Assembly: GCA_946480245.1 (NCBI GenBank)
Contig: CAMLIZ010000067.1
Span: forward strand, 1 to 22,528
Direction of reading: 5' to 3'
Length of the DNA stretch: 22,528 nucleotides
Origin: an uncultured Pseudomonadota bacterium
GTDB taxonomy: Bacteria; Pseudomonadota; Gammaproteobacteria; Burkholderiales; Burkholderiaceae
Shown piece by piece: positions 8,903 through 18,267 of this stretch. Within the stretch, counting starts at the first letter, position 1. Every line of letters begins with the position of its first letter. Both the position numbers and the translations under genes were made by a program. Under the pieces are notes generated by a model that was not told where the DNA came from, searched no databases, and was given only the letters and a program-made list of their open reading frames with translations.

Positions 8903-9927
8903 CAGCGGTGCTCGATGATCAGTGGCACCAGGCGCAGCGCCTGGCGAATGCCGTCGGCTGCGCTGGCGGCGTCCTCGCGCGTGCGGTAGGGCCCCGCCTG
9001 CAGTCGATGCACGCCGCGGTCGTTGAACACCGCGAGCAGCGGCGCCAGCGCCTGCATCTCCTGCGCGACCTTGCGCTCGAAATCCATCGCGCCGCTCGAC
9101 TGCCGGAACGCGCCGAGCTGCACGTAGAAGCCGCGTGCGTCGGGTGTGGCGGCGCGCTCCGGTGCGCCGTTGTCCACCGGCGCCGGTGCCGCCGATGCGG
9201 CGGGCTGCGGCGCCGCGGCCGCGGCATCGGGCAGCACCGGGGGCACATCGCTGATGCTCGGCTGCGCCACACCGGTCGCCGCCTGTGCGCTCACCTCGGC
9301 GGCCGGCGTGGCCACCGCGGGTGCGGCTGATGCGAGCTGCGTGTCGGCGTCATGGCGCCAGGCGCCGGCGCGAATGTCGTCGTAGGTGATGCGCTCGATC
9401 TCGACCGGCGCCACCCCGCGCAGCAGCCCGAGCTTGAGCGCCGCGGTGTAGCTCAGGTCGATGATGCGGCCCTTGTGGAACGGCCCGCGGTCGTTGACGC
9501 GCACGATCACCTCGCGGCCGTTGGCCGGGTTGCGCACGCGCACGTAGCTCGGGATCGGCAAGGTCGGATGCGCCGCCGTCATCGCGTACATGTTGTAGAG
9601 CTCGCCGCTCGAGGTGGGGTGGCCGTGGAACTTGCGGCCGTACCACGAGGCGAGCCCGCTCTCGCGGAACGGCGGGTCGCCGCTGAGCGGCACGTAGCGC
9701 TGGCCCAGCACCTCGTACGGCTTGTTCGGGCCGCCCGGGCGCACCGGCTCCACGCGCGGCTCGGCGTCGGGCACCTGCTCCAGGTGCGGGGGCGGGTTGC
9801 TGCCGGGGCCGTCGCGGCCCGGCGGCAGGGCCGACGGGCGCGGCCCGCTGGCACAGCCGGCGAGCACGGCCGCCACTGCCGCGAGCGCGGCGGCCTGGCC
9901 CCAGCGGGCACAAGGTGCTTGCTGCAT
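8902..9927 (-). CDS. rlpA: septal ring lytic transglycosylase RlpA family lipoprotein with SPOR domain
   Basis: RlpA proteins are outer-membrane lipoproteins that act on glycan strands lacking stem peptides at the division site and bind them through the SPOR domain. The 341-residue product has a lipoprotein signal with lipobox LAGC (Cys25), a Pro/Gly-rich linker, the double-psi beta-barrel RlpA core (about 88-185) with GLASWYGRKFHG, SSGE (Glu109), His120 and NDRGPF (Asp146), an Ala/Pro-rich spacer (195-262), and a SPOR domain (about 266-338) with FYVQLGAF and HRLQAGPY. The catalytic acidic residues expected for an active lytic transglycosylase appear present. No strong Shine-Dalgarno precedes ATG 9927. 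Its TGA overlaps the ATG of the CHAT gene downstream. Housekeeping role in septation is well founded; a role with the CHAT protein is an inference. Confidence 0.93.
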   Translation of the reverse strand: MQQAPCARWGQAAALAAVAAVLAGCASGPRPSALPPGRDGPGSNPPPHLEQVPDAEPRVEPVRPGGPNKPYEVLGQRYVPLSGDPPFRESGLASWYGRKFHGHPTSSGELYNMYAMTAAHPTLPIPSYVRVRNPANGREVIVRVNDRGPFHKGRIIDLSYTAALKLGLLRGVAPVEIERITYDDIRAGAWRHDADTQLASAAPAVATPAAEVSAQAATGVAQPSISDVPPVLPDAAAAAPQPAASAAPAPVDNGAPERAATPDARGFYVQLGAFRQSSGAMDFERKVAQEMQALAPLLAVFNDRGVHRLQAGPYRTREDAASAADGIRQALRLVPLIIEHR

Positions 9928-9984
9928 GGGGCCGCACGCTACACAAGTGGGCGCGCAGCCGCAAGGTCATCCTGCGCGGCGCCG

Positions 9985-12114
9985 TTACCAGCGGTACGTG
10001 GCGCTGGTGCCGAGCAGCCCGGTGCGCCCCGGTGCCGGCTCGAAGAAGCGGCCCTGGCTTTCGTTGACGATCACCGAGCCGGCGTAGCGATGGTCGACGA
10101 GGTTGTCCACGCGCGCCCAGGCCTGGAGCTGCCAGCGGCCCACGCTGCGCTCGATGCCGGTGCGCAGGTTCAGCACGGCGTACGCCGGCGCGGCGTCGCT
10201 GTTGAGGTCGTCCACGTACACCCGCCCCACGTGACGCGCTTCCAGTGCGGCCGACACGCCGCTGGGCGCGTCGTGCCACGACAGTTCGGCGTACGCCGTG
10301 TGCGCCGGCGTGCCGGGCAGGCGGTTGCCGGGATTGACGAGGCCCGTGGCGCAGTCGCCGTTGCAGAAGCGGTCGCGATAGCGCGCGTCCAGCGTCGCCA
10401 CGTTGAGCAGCAGGCCCCAGCCGTTGGCCCATTGCGCGTCGAGCAGGGCCTCGATGCCGCTGCGCCGTGTGCGCCCCGCGTTCTGATACACCGAGCGCCC
10501 GCCGCTGTTGCTTTGCACGGCGAGCTCGTCGCGCGTGTCGATTGCGAACGCCGCCACGCGCGCCTGCACCGCCGGTGCCAGCTGGGCCTTCAGGCCGACC
10601 TCCGCATGCCGGCTGTGCGCCGCGCGCAGGCCGAGGTTCAGTCCGGTGTCGCTGCCGTCGGTGGAGCGGTAGGCGATCTCCGCCAAAGTGGGCGTCTCGA
10701 ATCCCTGGCCGTAGGCGGCGTACACGTTCAGCTGTTTCGTGGCCTTGTAGGTCGCGCCGAGCACCGGCGTGGCTGCGCGATAGCGCACGCTGCCGCTGTC
10801 GTCGGCGTTGCCGGGCACCACGTAGGCGTCATCCGAGCGCATCGTCACGCGGCTGGCGCGCAGGCCGGCCAGCAGCAGCCAGCGCGGCGTGGGCTCGGCT
10901 TCCAACTGCAGGTAGGGGTCGACGCTGGTGGCGCGGTTGCGCTCGTCGCGCCGCAGCGCGCCCTGCACGCCGAGCGCGTCGCCCACGAAGTTCTCGTAGC
11001 CCCGCCGGTGCTCGCGCACCTGGTCGATGGCCAGGCCGGCGTGCAGGCGCCATGGCGCGTTGTCGCTGCCGCCGCGGTGCGTGAAGCGCAGGTCGCCGCC
11101 GCCGTAGTCGCGCGACAGGTCGATCACGCCCCCGGCGCTGGTGGGCGCCGACTGCGCGGCCGGCGGGATCGACTGGAACTGCACCGTGCTGCGCGTGCCG
11201 CCGTAGAGCATCAGGTGCAGGTGGTTGCGGTCATCGAGCCTGTGCTCCAGCGTGGCGCCGAGCTGCTGCTGGCGCACGCTCTTGCGCGTGTCGAAGCGCA
11301 GCGCGGCGCTGTCGGCCTGCGCGGGGTCGTCCTCGAATGGCGCGCGCTTCAGGCCCAGCGGATCCTGCACGCCGGGCATCTGCACGGCATTGGCCACCAC
11401 CGTGAGATCGGTGCCGCTGCCCAGCTGCCAGCGCAGGCGCGCGTTCTCGTTGTCGCGCCGTGCGGCGCTGTGCTCGCGGCTGCCGCCGGTGCGAAAGTGC
11501 GCTGCCGACAGCGTGTAGTGCAGCGCGCCTTCGCGGCCCAGCGCCTGCAGGCTCTCGCGCTGCCAGCCGTCGCTGCCGGTGCTGGCCTCGGCCTCGAGCG
11601 TGTTCACGTCCGACTCGCGCGTGACCACGGACACCACGCCGCCGGCCGCGTTGCCGTACAGCGCCGAGAACGGCCCGCGCAGCACCTCGATGCGCGCGGC
11701 CGAGCCGAGGTCGATGTGCGACACCTGCGCCTGGCCGTCGGGCAAGGTGGCCGGAATGCCGTCGACGAAGAAGCGCAGCCCGCGCACGCCGAAGGTGGAG
11801 CGCGCGCCGAAGCCGCGCGACGAAATCTGCAGGTCCTGCGCGTAGTTCTGCCGGTTCTGCACCACCAGCCCCGGCACGCGCACCAGCGACTCCGACAGGT
11901 TCACCTGCGGCTGCTGCGCATGCAGCGCACCGCCCTGCAGCACGTCGCCGGAGACCGGCAGGTCGAACAGGCTGCGCTCGCTGCGCGTGGCGGTGATCAC
12001 CAAGGTCTGCGGTGGCGCGTCGGGCGGGGGCGAGGCGGGCGCGGCGATGCCAACGCGCGGCTGTAGCAGCGCGCCGAGCAGCAGCAGCGCCACGGCCGTA
12101 GGGCGAGACGTCAT
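9985..12114 (-). CDS. pqqU: TonB-dependent outer-membrane receptor, PqqU (YncD)-like
   Basis: A 709-residue outer-membrane beta-barrel transporter energised by TonB. It has a signal peptide (about 1-25), a TonB-box-like QTLVITA (36-42), a plug domain (about 45-165) and a barrel ending in the aromatic residue Trp. Within the plug, NLSESLVRVPGLVVQNRQ, YAQDLQISSRGFGARST and FFVDGIPATLPDGQ closely match what I remember of Escherichia coli YncD, now PqqU, a receptor for the cofactor pyrroloquinoline quinone. Receptor family is certain; substrate is inferred from plug similarity. ATG 12114 is chosen for the signal peptide and an AAGGG Shine-Dalgarno 6 bases upstream; the longer open frame extends to 12510 but overlaps the divergent gene. 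No PQQ-dependent dehydrogenase is in the window. Confidence 0.88.
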   Translation of the reverse strand: MTSRPTAVALLLLGALLQPRVGIAAPASPPPDAPPQTLVITATRSERSLFDLPVSGDVLQGGALHAQQPQVNLSESLVRVPGLVVQNRQNYAQDLQISSRGFGARSTFGVRGLRFFVDGIPATLPDGQAQVSHIDLGSAARIEVLRGPFSALYGNAAGGVVSVVTRESDVNTLEAEASTGSDGWQRESLQALGREGALHYTLSAAHFRTGGSREHSAARRDNENARLRWQLGSGTDLTVVANAVQMPGVQDPLGLKRAPFEDDPAQADSAALRFDTRKSVRQQQLGATLEHRLDDRNHLHLMLYGGTRSTVQFQSIPPAAQSAPTSAGGVIDLSRDYGGGDLRFTHRGGSDNAPWRLHAGLAIDQVREHRRGYENFVGDALGVQGALRRDERNRATSVDPYLQLEAEPTPRWLLLAGLRASRVTMRSDDAYVVPGNADDSGSVRYRAATPVLGATYKATKQLNVYAAYGQGFETPTLAEIAYRSTDGSDTGLNLGLRAAHSRHAEVGLKAQLAPAVQARVAAFAIDTRDELAVQSNSGGRSVYQNAGRTRRSGIEALLDAQWANGWGLLLNVATLDARYRDRFCNGDCATGLVNPGNRLPGTPAHTAYAELSWHDAPSGVSAALEARHVGRVYVDDLNSDAAPAYAVLNLRTGIERSVGRWQLQAWARVDNLVDHRYAGSVIVNESQGRFFEPAPGRTGLLGTSATYRW

Positions 12115-12180
12115 GGCCAGCCCTTCAGCAAGGCGAGTGCCCACGGGCATGGGGATTGCGACCCTCTCCATCCAACCCCC

Positions 12181-12185
12181 AGGAG
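12181..12185 (+). promoter_or_regulatory. ribosome binding site of the acidic protein gene
   Basis: AGGAG, 7 bases before ATG 12193, an optimal arrangement that supports real translation of the low-complexity reading frame. Confidence 0.65.
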
Positions 12186-12192
12186 ATCCCTC

Positions 12193-12741
12193 ATGGCACA
12201 AAGCCCTCTGCTCGGCGGCGACCGGGCTCCGCAGCATCCCAAGGGCACGAGCACCGAAGCGCTCGGCCCCAGCGACCTCTCCGACAGCGGCAGCGACATC
12301 ACCGGCGCGGTGGGTGCCGTGGACACCGACCGTGAAGGCTTCGACGGCGGCACCAACGACGACGTGCGCCGCGCGCCGGGTGCCGGCGCCGACATCGGCG
12401 ACGCCAACCTCGATGCCGACAGCGACTCCGGCGGCAGCGGCGAACGTGCCGAAGCCGGCCGTGACACCTTGCGCCGCGAAGCGCCGGACATCGCGCCCGA
12501 CCAGGTGCAAAGCCTCGGCATGGGCTCGGACGACAACGGCGTGGCCGGCGGCGAGGAGGCCGACGACCTGATGGCCGACGACGCCGGCACCGAGGACGGC
12601 GAGGACGACGATCGCGCCACCTCGCCGCGCGGCCCGCTGGTGCGCAAGGCCGGCGAGCGCTGGAACACCGACCGCCCGGCCGCGCGCGGCGAACCGCGCG
12701 AGGACCCGGTGTCGGACCGCGACAAGTCGATCGACGCCTGA
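12193..12741 (+). CDS. very acidic, low-complexity (probably disordered) conserved-type protein
   Basis: The 182-residue product is rich in Asp, Gly, Ala, Glu and Ser, with almost no large hydrophobic residues and no Cys. There is no signal peptide or membrane segment. Notable stretches are TDREGFDGGTNDDVRRAPG, GADIGDANLDADSDSGG and EDGEDDD; the Asp-spaced DANLDADSDSG segment vaguely recalls calcium-binding loops but lacks the canonical Gly position, so that is weak. The perfect AGGAG at 7 bases and codon-compatible composition support it as a true gene, although the opposite strand is also partly open. It is divergent from the PqqU-like receptor gene (78 bases between starts). I do not recognise a function; a stress-related hydrophilic protein is one possibility, with low confidence. 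Confidence 0.72.
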   Translation: MAQSPLLGGDRAPQHPKGTSTEALGPSDLSDSGSDITGAVGAVDTDREGFDGGTNDDVRRAPGAGADIGDANLDADSDSGGSGERAEAGRDTLRREAPDIAPDQVQSLGMGSDDNGVAGGEEADDLMADDAGTEDGEDDDRATSPRGPLVRKAGERWNTDRPAARGEPREDPVSDRDKSIDA

Positions 12742-12755
12742 CCCGGCCCTAGTAA

Positions 12756-14831
<2,076 letters not shown>

Positions 14832-14853
14832 GGTGGCGCGCGCCGCGCGGCGC

Positions 14854-16218
14854 TCACATTCCGCTGGGGAAGGTCTCCGGCTCGGCCTCGTGCTCCCAGG
14901 GGTGCTCGGCCTCCAGCGGGCGCAGCGCATGCGTGCGGTCGACGTGCACCACGGCGTCGAATTGCATCGCCAGCGAGGCCGCGAAGTAGTGGCTCCACAG
15001 CTCGGTGTCCGGGCGGTAGATGACTCCGATCGCGCGCTCGCGGCGCGGCTCCAGCAGCGCGCTGCGCAGCTCGGCTGGGGCGTCGCGCAGCGGCAGCACG
15101 AACTGACTCACGCCGCTGTCGTGCAGCAGGCGCTCGATGCTGTCCTCGCGTGAGGGCAGCACCTGCTTGCGGCGCACCGGCGCGTCCCAGTCGTCGGCGG
15201 CGGCCACGCTGCCGGTGTGGGTGGTGAAGCCGAGCAGGAACACCTCGCGCGGGTCGGCGGCCTGTTCGCGCGCCAGCTGCCCCAGGTTGAGCTGGCCGCG
15301 CACCGCGGCGTCGGTGGCGCGCGCGTCGCCGATGTGCGAGTTGTGGGCCCACACCACCACGCGGCCGGCGCGGCCGCGCTGCCGTGCCAGGTGCGCGCGC
15401 AGCTCGCGCAGCGCCTGGCCCATGTGCTCGTCGCGCACGTTCCAGCTGTCGGTGCGGCCCGAGAACATGCTGCGGTAGTAGGTCTCCGCATTGCGCACCA
15501 CGCGCGCGTTCTGCTGCGCGTAGAACAGCTCGTCGGCGGCCGCCGCGCCGTCGTGGCGCAAGTGCTGCAGCGACTGGTTCAGCAGCTCGGCCAGCTGCGA
15601 CACCGCCTCCTGCGCGCAGTCGTCACGCAACCCAAAGGCCACCGCATGGCCATAGGCCTGCGGATCCTCCGCCAGGTCGTCGAAGCAGGCGTAGCGCGCA
15701 CGCGCGCGCTGCGCGGCGTCGGGGTCGGCCTGGTCGAGGTACTGCAGCACCGCGTGCATCGACTCGCGCAGGCTGTACAGGTCCAGCCCGTAGAAGCCCA
15801 CGCGGCGCTCGGGCGGCTGCGCCTCGTTGTGCCCGCGCAGCCAGTCGATCAGCGCCACCACTTGCGTGTTGCGCCACATCCAGCGCGGAAAGCGCGCAAA
15901 GCCGGTCAGCGCATCGGCCGCCGACGCGTCGTCGCTCGCGCCTTGCGCATAGCGGCTGGCGCGCAGCGCCGAGGGCCAGTCCGCCTCCACCGCCAGCGCG
16001 TCGAAGCCCTTGTCGACGATCAGCCGGCGCGTCAGCTGCGCACGCAGCCGGTAGAACTCGCGCGTGCCGTGCGTGGCCTCGCCCAGCAGCACCAGCGGGC
16101 TGTCGCCGATCAGCTCGAGCAGCCGGTCCATGTCGGCCGGTTGCGCGAGCGGGAGCGCGGCGCGGCGGATCGCCTCGGGCAGCGGAACGTCGGGAGCGGC
16201 CATGCCCATGTGCGGCAA
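14854..16218 (-). CDS. erythromycin esterase family hydrolase
   Basis: A soluble protein of about 454 residues of the Ere family, whose characterised members hydrolyse macrolide lactones or other esters. Counting from the in-frame ATG at 16209, the core motif GEATHGTREF gives Glu44 and His47, equivalent to the essential His region of EreC; VEADWP, GFYGLDLYSL, WNVRDEHM and VVWAHNSHIGDAR also follow the family. The start is probably the TTG at 16218: a GGAGG lies 8 bases before it, while it is 17 and 23 bases from the ATGs at 16209 and 16203. Upstream, 70 bases separate it from the divergent channel gene. Many environmental bacteria carry such chromosomal members without macrolide resistance, so substrate is unknown. 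No mobile element or other resistance gene is nearby. Confidence 0.9.
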   Translation of the reverse strand: MPHMGMAAPDVPLPEAIRRAALPLAQPADMDRLLELIGDSPLVLLGEATHGTREFYRLRAQLTRRLIVDKGFDALAVEADWPSALRASRYAQGASDDASAADALTGFARFPRWMWRNTQVVALIDWLRGHNEAQPPERRVGFYGLDLYSLRESMHAVLQYLDQADPDAAQRARARYACFDDLAEDPQAYGHAVAFGLRDDCAQEAVSQLAELLNQSLQHLRHDGAAAADELFYAQQNARVVRNAETYYRSMFSGRTDSWNVRDEHMGQALRELRAHLARQRGRAGRVVVWAHNSHIGDARATDAAVRGQLNLGQLAREQAADPREVFLLGFTTHTGSVAAADDWDAPVRRKQVLPSREDSIERLLHDSGVSQFVLPLRDAPAELRSALLEPRRERAIGVIYRPDTELWSHYFAASLAMQFDAVVHVDRTHALRPLEAEHPWEHEAEPETFPSGM

Positions 16219-16226
16219 GCGCCGTT

Positions 16227-16231
16227 CCTCC
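16227..16231 (-). promoter_or_regulatory. ribosome binding site favouring a TTG start for the Ere-family gene
   Basis: GGAGG on the reverse strand lies 8 bases before TTG 16218 but 17 bases before ATG 16209, so it argues for the rarer start codon. Confidence 0.5.
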
Positions 16232-16288
16232 GGCCGGGCAGTGATCTTGCTGGCGCCTGCTGCAGGGTTCCCTATCCACAGGAGGCGC

Positions 16289-17026
16289 ATGACCCCGCCC
16301 GCACCGCGGCGCTCACCGCCGCGTGACCCGCAGCGCACGCTGCACCGCCAGCGCGAACGCCTGCTGCAGCGCGTGGAGCATGCGCTGGACGGCCCGATGG
16401 TGGTGCTGGGCTTCGTGTGGCTGGCGCTGGTGGTGGTGGACCTGGTGCGCGGCCTCGGTCCGCTGCTGCACTTGCTGAGCAACGTGATCTGGGGCGTGTT
16501 CGTGCTGAACTTCGCGCTCGAGTTCTGGCTTGCGCCCTCCAAGCGGGCCTACCTGCGGCGCAACTGGCTCACCGCGCTGTCGCTGCTGGCGCCGGCGCTG
16601 CGCATGCTGCGCATCGTGCGCCTGGCACGGGCGATGCGCGCCGCTCGCGTGGCGCGCGGCATGCGGCTGCTGCGTGTGGTCAGCTCCACCAATCGCGGCT
16701 TCGGCGCATTCAGCCGGCACATGTCGCGCCGTGGTTTCGGCTATGTGCTGGGCCTCACGATGATCGTGCTGCTGGCCGGCAGTGCCGGCATGTATGCGTT
16801 CGAGAACGGCCCCGGCGGCACGCTGCACGACTTCGGCAGCGCACTGTGGTGGACCGCGATGATCCTCACCACGATGGGTTCCGAGGTGTGGCCGCATTTC
16901 AACGCGTGGCGGCACCGCCGGCCGACGGCGGCGCGTGAGCGGTCAGACCGGCTTGCGGCTCGATTCGCGTACCACCTCTACACCGCGTACGCGCAGGTGC
17001 CCGATGAAGAGCTGGACGGCGTGTAG
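16289..17026 (+). CDS. voltage-gated-type ion channel, C-terminally truncated (lacks S6)
   Basis: The 245-residue frame begins with a basic cytoplasmic segment, then hydrophobic helices, an Arg-rich S4-like stretch (residues about 107-133, RMLRIVRLARAMRAARVARG), a further helix with YAFENGPGG and a pore region ALWWTAMILTTMGSEVWP. In the family members I remember, the pore is followed at once by a hydrophobic S6 helix and a short tail. Here the sequence after WP turns into a hydrophilic stretch (HFNAWRHRRPTAARERS) with no membrane helix, and none of the three forward frames encodes one before the tRNA gene 14 bases on. It is therefore probably a truncated, non-functional remnant. The filter TTMGSE is not the classical TVGYG. 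Start 16289 follows GGAGG at 16281-16285 (spacing only 3). Confidence 0.7.
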   Translation: MTPPAPRRSPPRDPQRTLHRQRERLLQRVEHALDGPMVVLGFVWLALVVVDLVRGLGPLLHLLSNVIWGVFVLNFALEFWLAPSKRAYLRRNWLTALSLLAPALRMLRIVRLARAMRAARVARGMRLLRVVSSTNRGFGAFSRHMSRRGFGYVLGLTMIVLLAGSAGMYAFENGPGGTLHDFGSALWWTAMILTTMGSEVWPHFNAWRHRRPTAARERSDRLAARFAYHLYTAYAQVPDEELDGV

Positions 17027-17039
17027 GCAGGAGGTGCGG

Positions 17040-17115
17040 TGGCGCGCCCGGCTGGGATCGAACCAGCGACCCTTGGCTTCGGAGGCCAATACTCTATCCA
17101 CTGAGCTACGGGCGC
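17040..17115 (-). tRNA. tRNA-Arg (anticodon CCG)
   Basis: On the reverse strand the acceptor stem GCGCCCG pairs with CGGGCGC, the D-arm is GCTC-AGTGGATA-GAGT, the anticodon stem-loop is TTGGC-CTCCGAA-GCCAA giving anticodon CCG (reads CGG), and the T-arm is GCTGG-TTCGATC-CCAGC. The discriminator is G (17043) and CCA is encoded (17040-17042). All stems pair, with one G-U in the D stem. Confidence 0.97.
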
Positions 17116-17126
17116 GCGGAGGGCGG

Positions 17127-17132
17127 ATCTTA
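17127..17132 (-). promoter_or_regulatory. candidate -10 element for the tRNA-Arg gene
   Basis: TAAGAT on the reverse strand lies 11 bases before the first tRNA base. No convincing -35 hexamer is seen at 16-18 bases, so this is a partial promoter call. Confidence 0.4.
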
Positions 17133-17219
17133 CCTGACCGCTCGCCGTTGGCCGGCGGCCTTCGTGCCGGCGCAGGCGACGGGCCTGGTGGTCGTGGCGG
17201 CGCCGCAAGGGGCGCTCGT

Positions 17220-17225
17220 TATAAT
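17220..17225 (+). promoter_or_regulatory. -10 element (TATAAT) of the di-heme cytochrome gene
   Basis: A perfect TATAAT stands in an otherwise extremely GC-rich stretch, 61 bases before ATG 17287, leaving a leader of about 55 bases with a GAGGAA ribosome site at 17278-17283. No clear -35 is visible. The rest of 17133-17277 holds nothing else I can name. Confidence 0.6.
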
Positions 17226-17286
17226 CCCGCGGTTTTGCGCGCCCTGCCCGCGGCGTGGTGCGCACGCCAACGCTTTCGAGGAATCC

Positions 17287-18195
17287 ATGAGCGACGCCCA
17301 CCCCGAACACGACGTCTCCCACGCCGCCCCGCACGAGGGCCCGATCAAGACGCCGAAGCAGTTGATCCTGGCGGTCGTCTTCGCGTTCCTGGTGCCGATC
17401 ACGCTGATCGTGCTGCTGGTGCACTACGTGACCGCCGATCATCAGCCCAACGCGGGCAGCGATGCGATGTCGGCCGAGGCCGTGGCGCAGCGCATCCAGC
17501 CGATCGGCAGCGTGGAGGTCAAGGACGCCAGCGACGCCAGCACGCTCAAGACCGGCCAGCAGGTGTTCGAGGCGCAATGCACCACCTGCCACACCGCCGG
17601 CATGCTGGGCGCACCCAAGTTCGGCGACAAGGCCGCGTGGGCACCGCGCATCGCGCAGGGCTACAACACGCTGCTCAACTCGGCGCTGCACGGCAAGAAC
17701 AACATGCCTGCGCAAGGCGGCGGCGATTTCAACGACCTCGAGGTGGCGCGCGCCGTCGTCTACATGGCCAATGCGGGTGGCGCGAGCTTCCCCGAACCGA
17801 AGGCGCCGGCCGCCAGCCCGGCCGAAGCCGCCAGCGCCGTCAACGCGGCCGCCTCGGCCAGTGGCCAAGGTGCTGCGGCTCAGGTGGCTGCTGCACTGAA
17901 ATCGGTGCAAACCGCCTCGGCCGGCGGCAGCAACAACGCCGGTGCGGCCGCTGCGGGCAGCCCGCCGCCGCTGTTCACGCAGGTGTGCAGCGCCTGCCAC
18001 AGCACCGGCGCCGCCGGCGCTCCGAAGGTGGGCGACAAGGCGGCCTGGGCGCCGCGCATCGCGCAGGGCGTGGATGCACTGGTCGCCAATGCCATCAAGG
18101 GCAAGAACGCGATGCCGCCCAAGGGTGGCGCCGCCAATGCCTCGGAGGCCGACATCCGCGCGGTGGTCACCTACATGGTGAACCAGGCCAAGTAA
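17287..18195 (+). CDS. membrane-anchored di-heme c-type cytochrome (cytochrome c5 family)
   Basis: A 302-residue electron carrier. A short cytoplasmic N-terminus (1-24) is followed by one membrane helix (about 26-47, uncleaved anchor), placing two cytochrome c domains in the periplasm. Domain 1 has CTTCH (98-102) with axial Met140 in NNMPAQGG; domain 2 has CSACH (234-238) with Met276 in NAMPPKGG. The domains are a tandem duplication: both contain APKxGDKAAWAPRIAQG, and are joined by an Ala/Ser-rich linker (about 172-225). GAGGAA at 17278-17283 supports the start, and TATAAT at 17220 and a hairpin terminator at 18217-18248 make it a single-gene transcript. It probably shuttles electrons toward a terminal oxidase; the partner is not encoded here. 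Confidence 0.94.
   Translation: MSDAHPEHDVSHAAPHEGPIKTPKQLILAVVFAFLVPITLIVLLVHYVTADHQPNAGSDAMSAEAVAQRIQPIGSVEVKDASDASTLKTGQQVFEAQCTTCHTAGMLGAPKFGDKAAWAPRIAQGYNTLLNSALHGKNNMPAQGGGDFNDLEVARAVVYMANAGGASFPEPKAPAASPAEAASAVNAAASASGQGAAAQVAAALKSVQTASAGGSNNAGAAAAGSPPPLFTQVCSACHSTGAAGAPKVGDKAAWAPRIAQGVDALVANAIKGKNAMPPKGGAANASEADIRAVVTYMVNQAK
17623..17661 (+). repeat. intragenic repeat, copy 1 (heme domain 1)
   Basis: This 39-base segment matches 18031-18069 at 36 of 39 positions and encodes GDKAAWAPRIAQG in both cytochrome domains. It reflects domain duplication; the low synonymous divergence suggests recent duplication or gene conversion between the halves. Confidence 0.85.
18031..18069 (+). repeat. 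intragenic repeat, copy 2 (heme domain 2)
   Basis: Partner of 17623-17661, with three mismatches, all of them at positions that leave the protein sequence unchanged. Confidence 0.85.
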
Positions 18196-18216
18196 TCCTC
18201 GTTTCGATTGCGCCTG

Positions 18217-18248
18217 CAAGGGCCGGCCGCGCAAGCAGCCGGCCCTTG
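18217..18248 (+). terminator. hairpin terminator after the cytochrome gene
   Basis: Arms CAAGGGCCGGC (18217-18227) and GCCGGCCCTTG (18238-18248) pair perfectly over 11 bases around a 10-base loop, 21 bases after the stop codon, and are followed by a short T-rich TTG-TTGCG-TTC. It lies between convergent genes and could serve both directions. Confidence 0.75.
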
Positions 18249-18267
18249 TTGCGTTCGAGGGGCTCGC

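Noticed and set aside
9352..12066. A 904-codon forward frame opposite rlpA and the TonB-dependent receptor
   Set aside because: It spans two well-supported reverse genes, has a shadow-type composition and no recognisable motif.
12115..12510. N-terminal extension of the TonB-dependent receptor frame
   Set aside because: It would place 132 residues before a good signal peptide, overlaps the divergent gene, and the ribosome site belongs to ATG 12114.
14854..16218. Reading the Ere-family gene as an antibiotic-resistance determinant
   Set aside because: There is no mobile element, no other resistance gene and no compositional shift; chromosomal Ere homologues are common in environmental bacteria.
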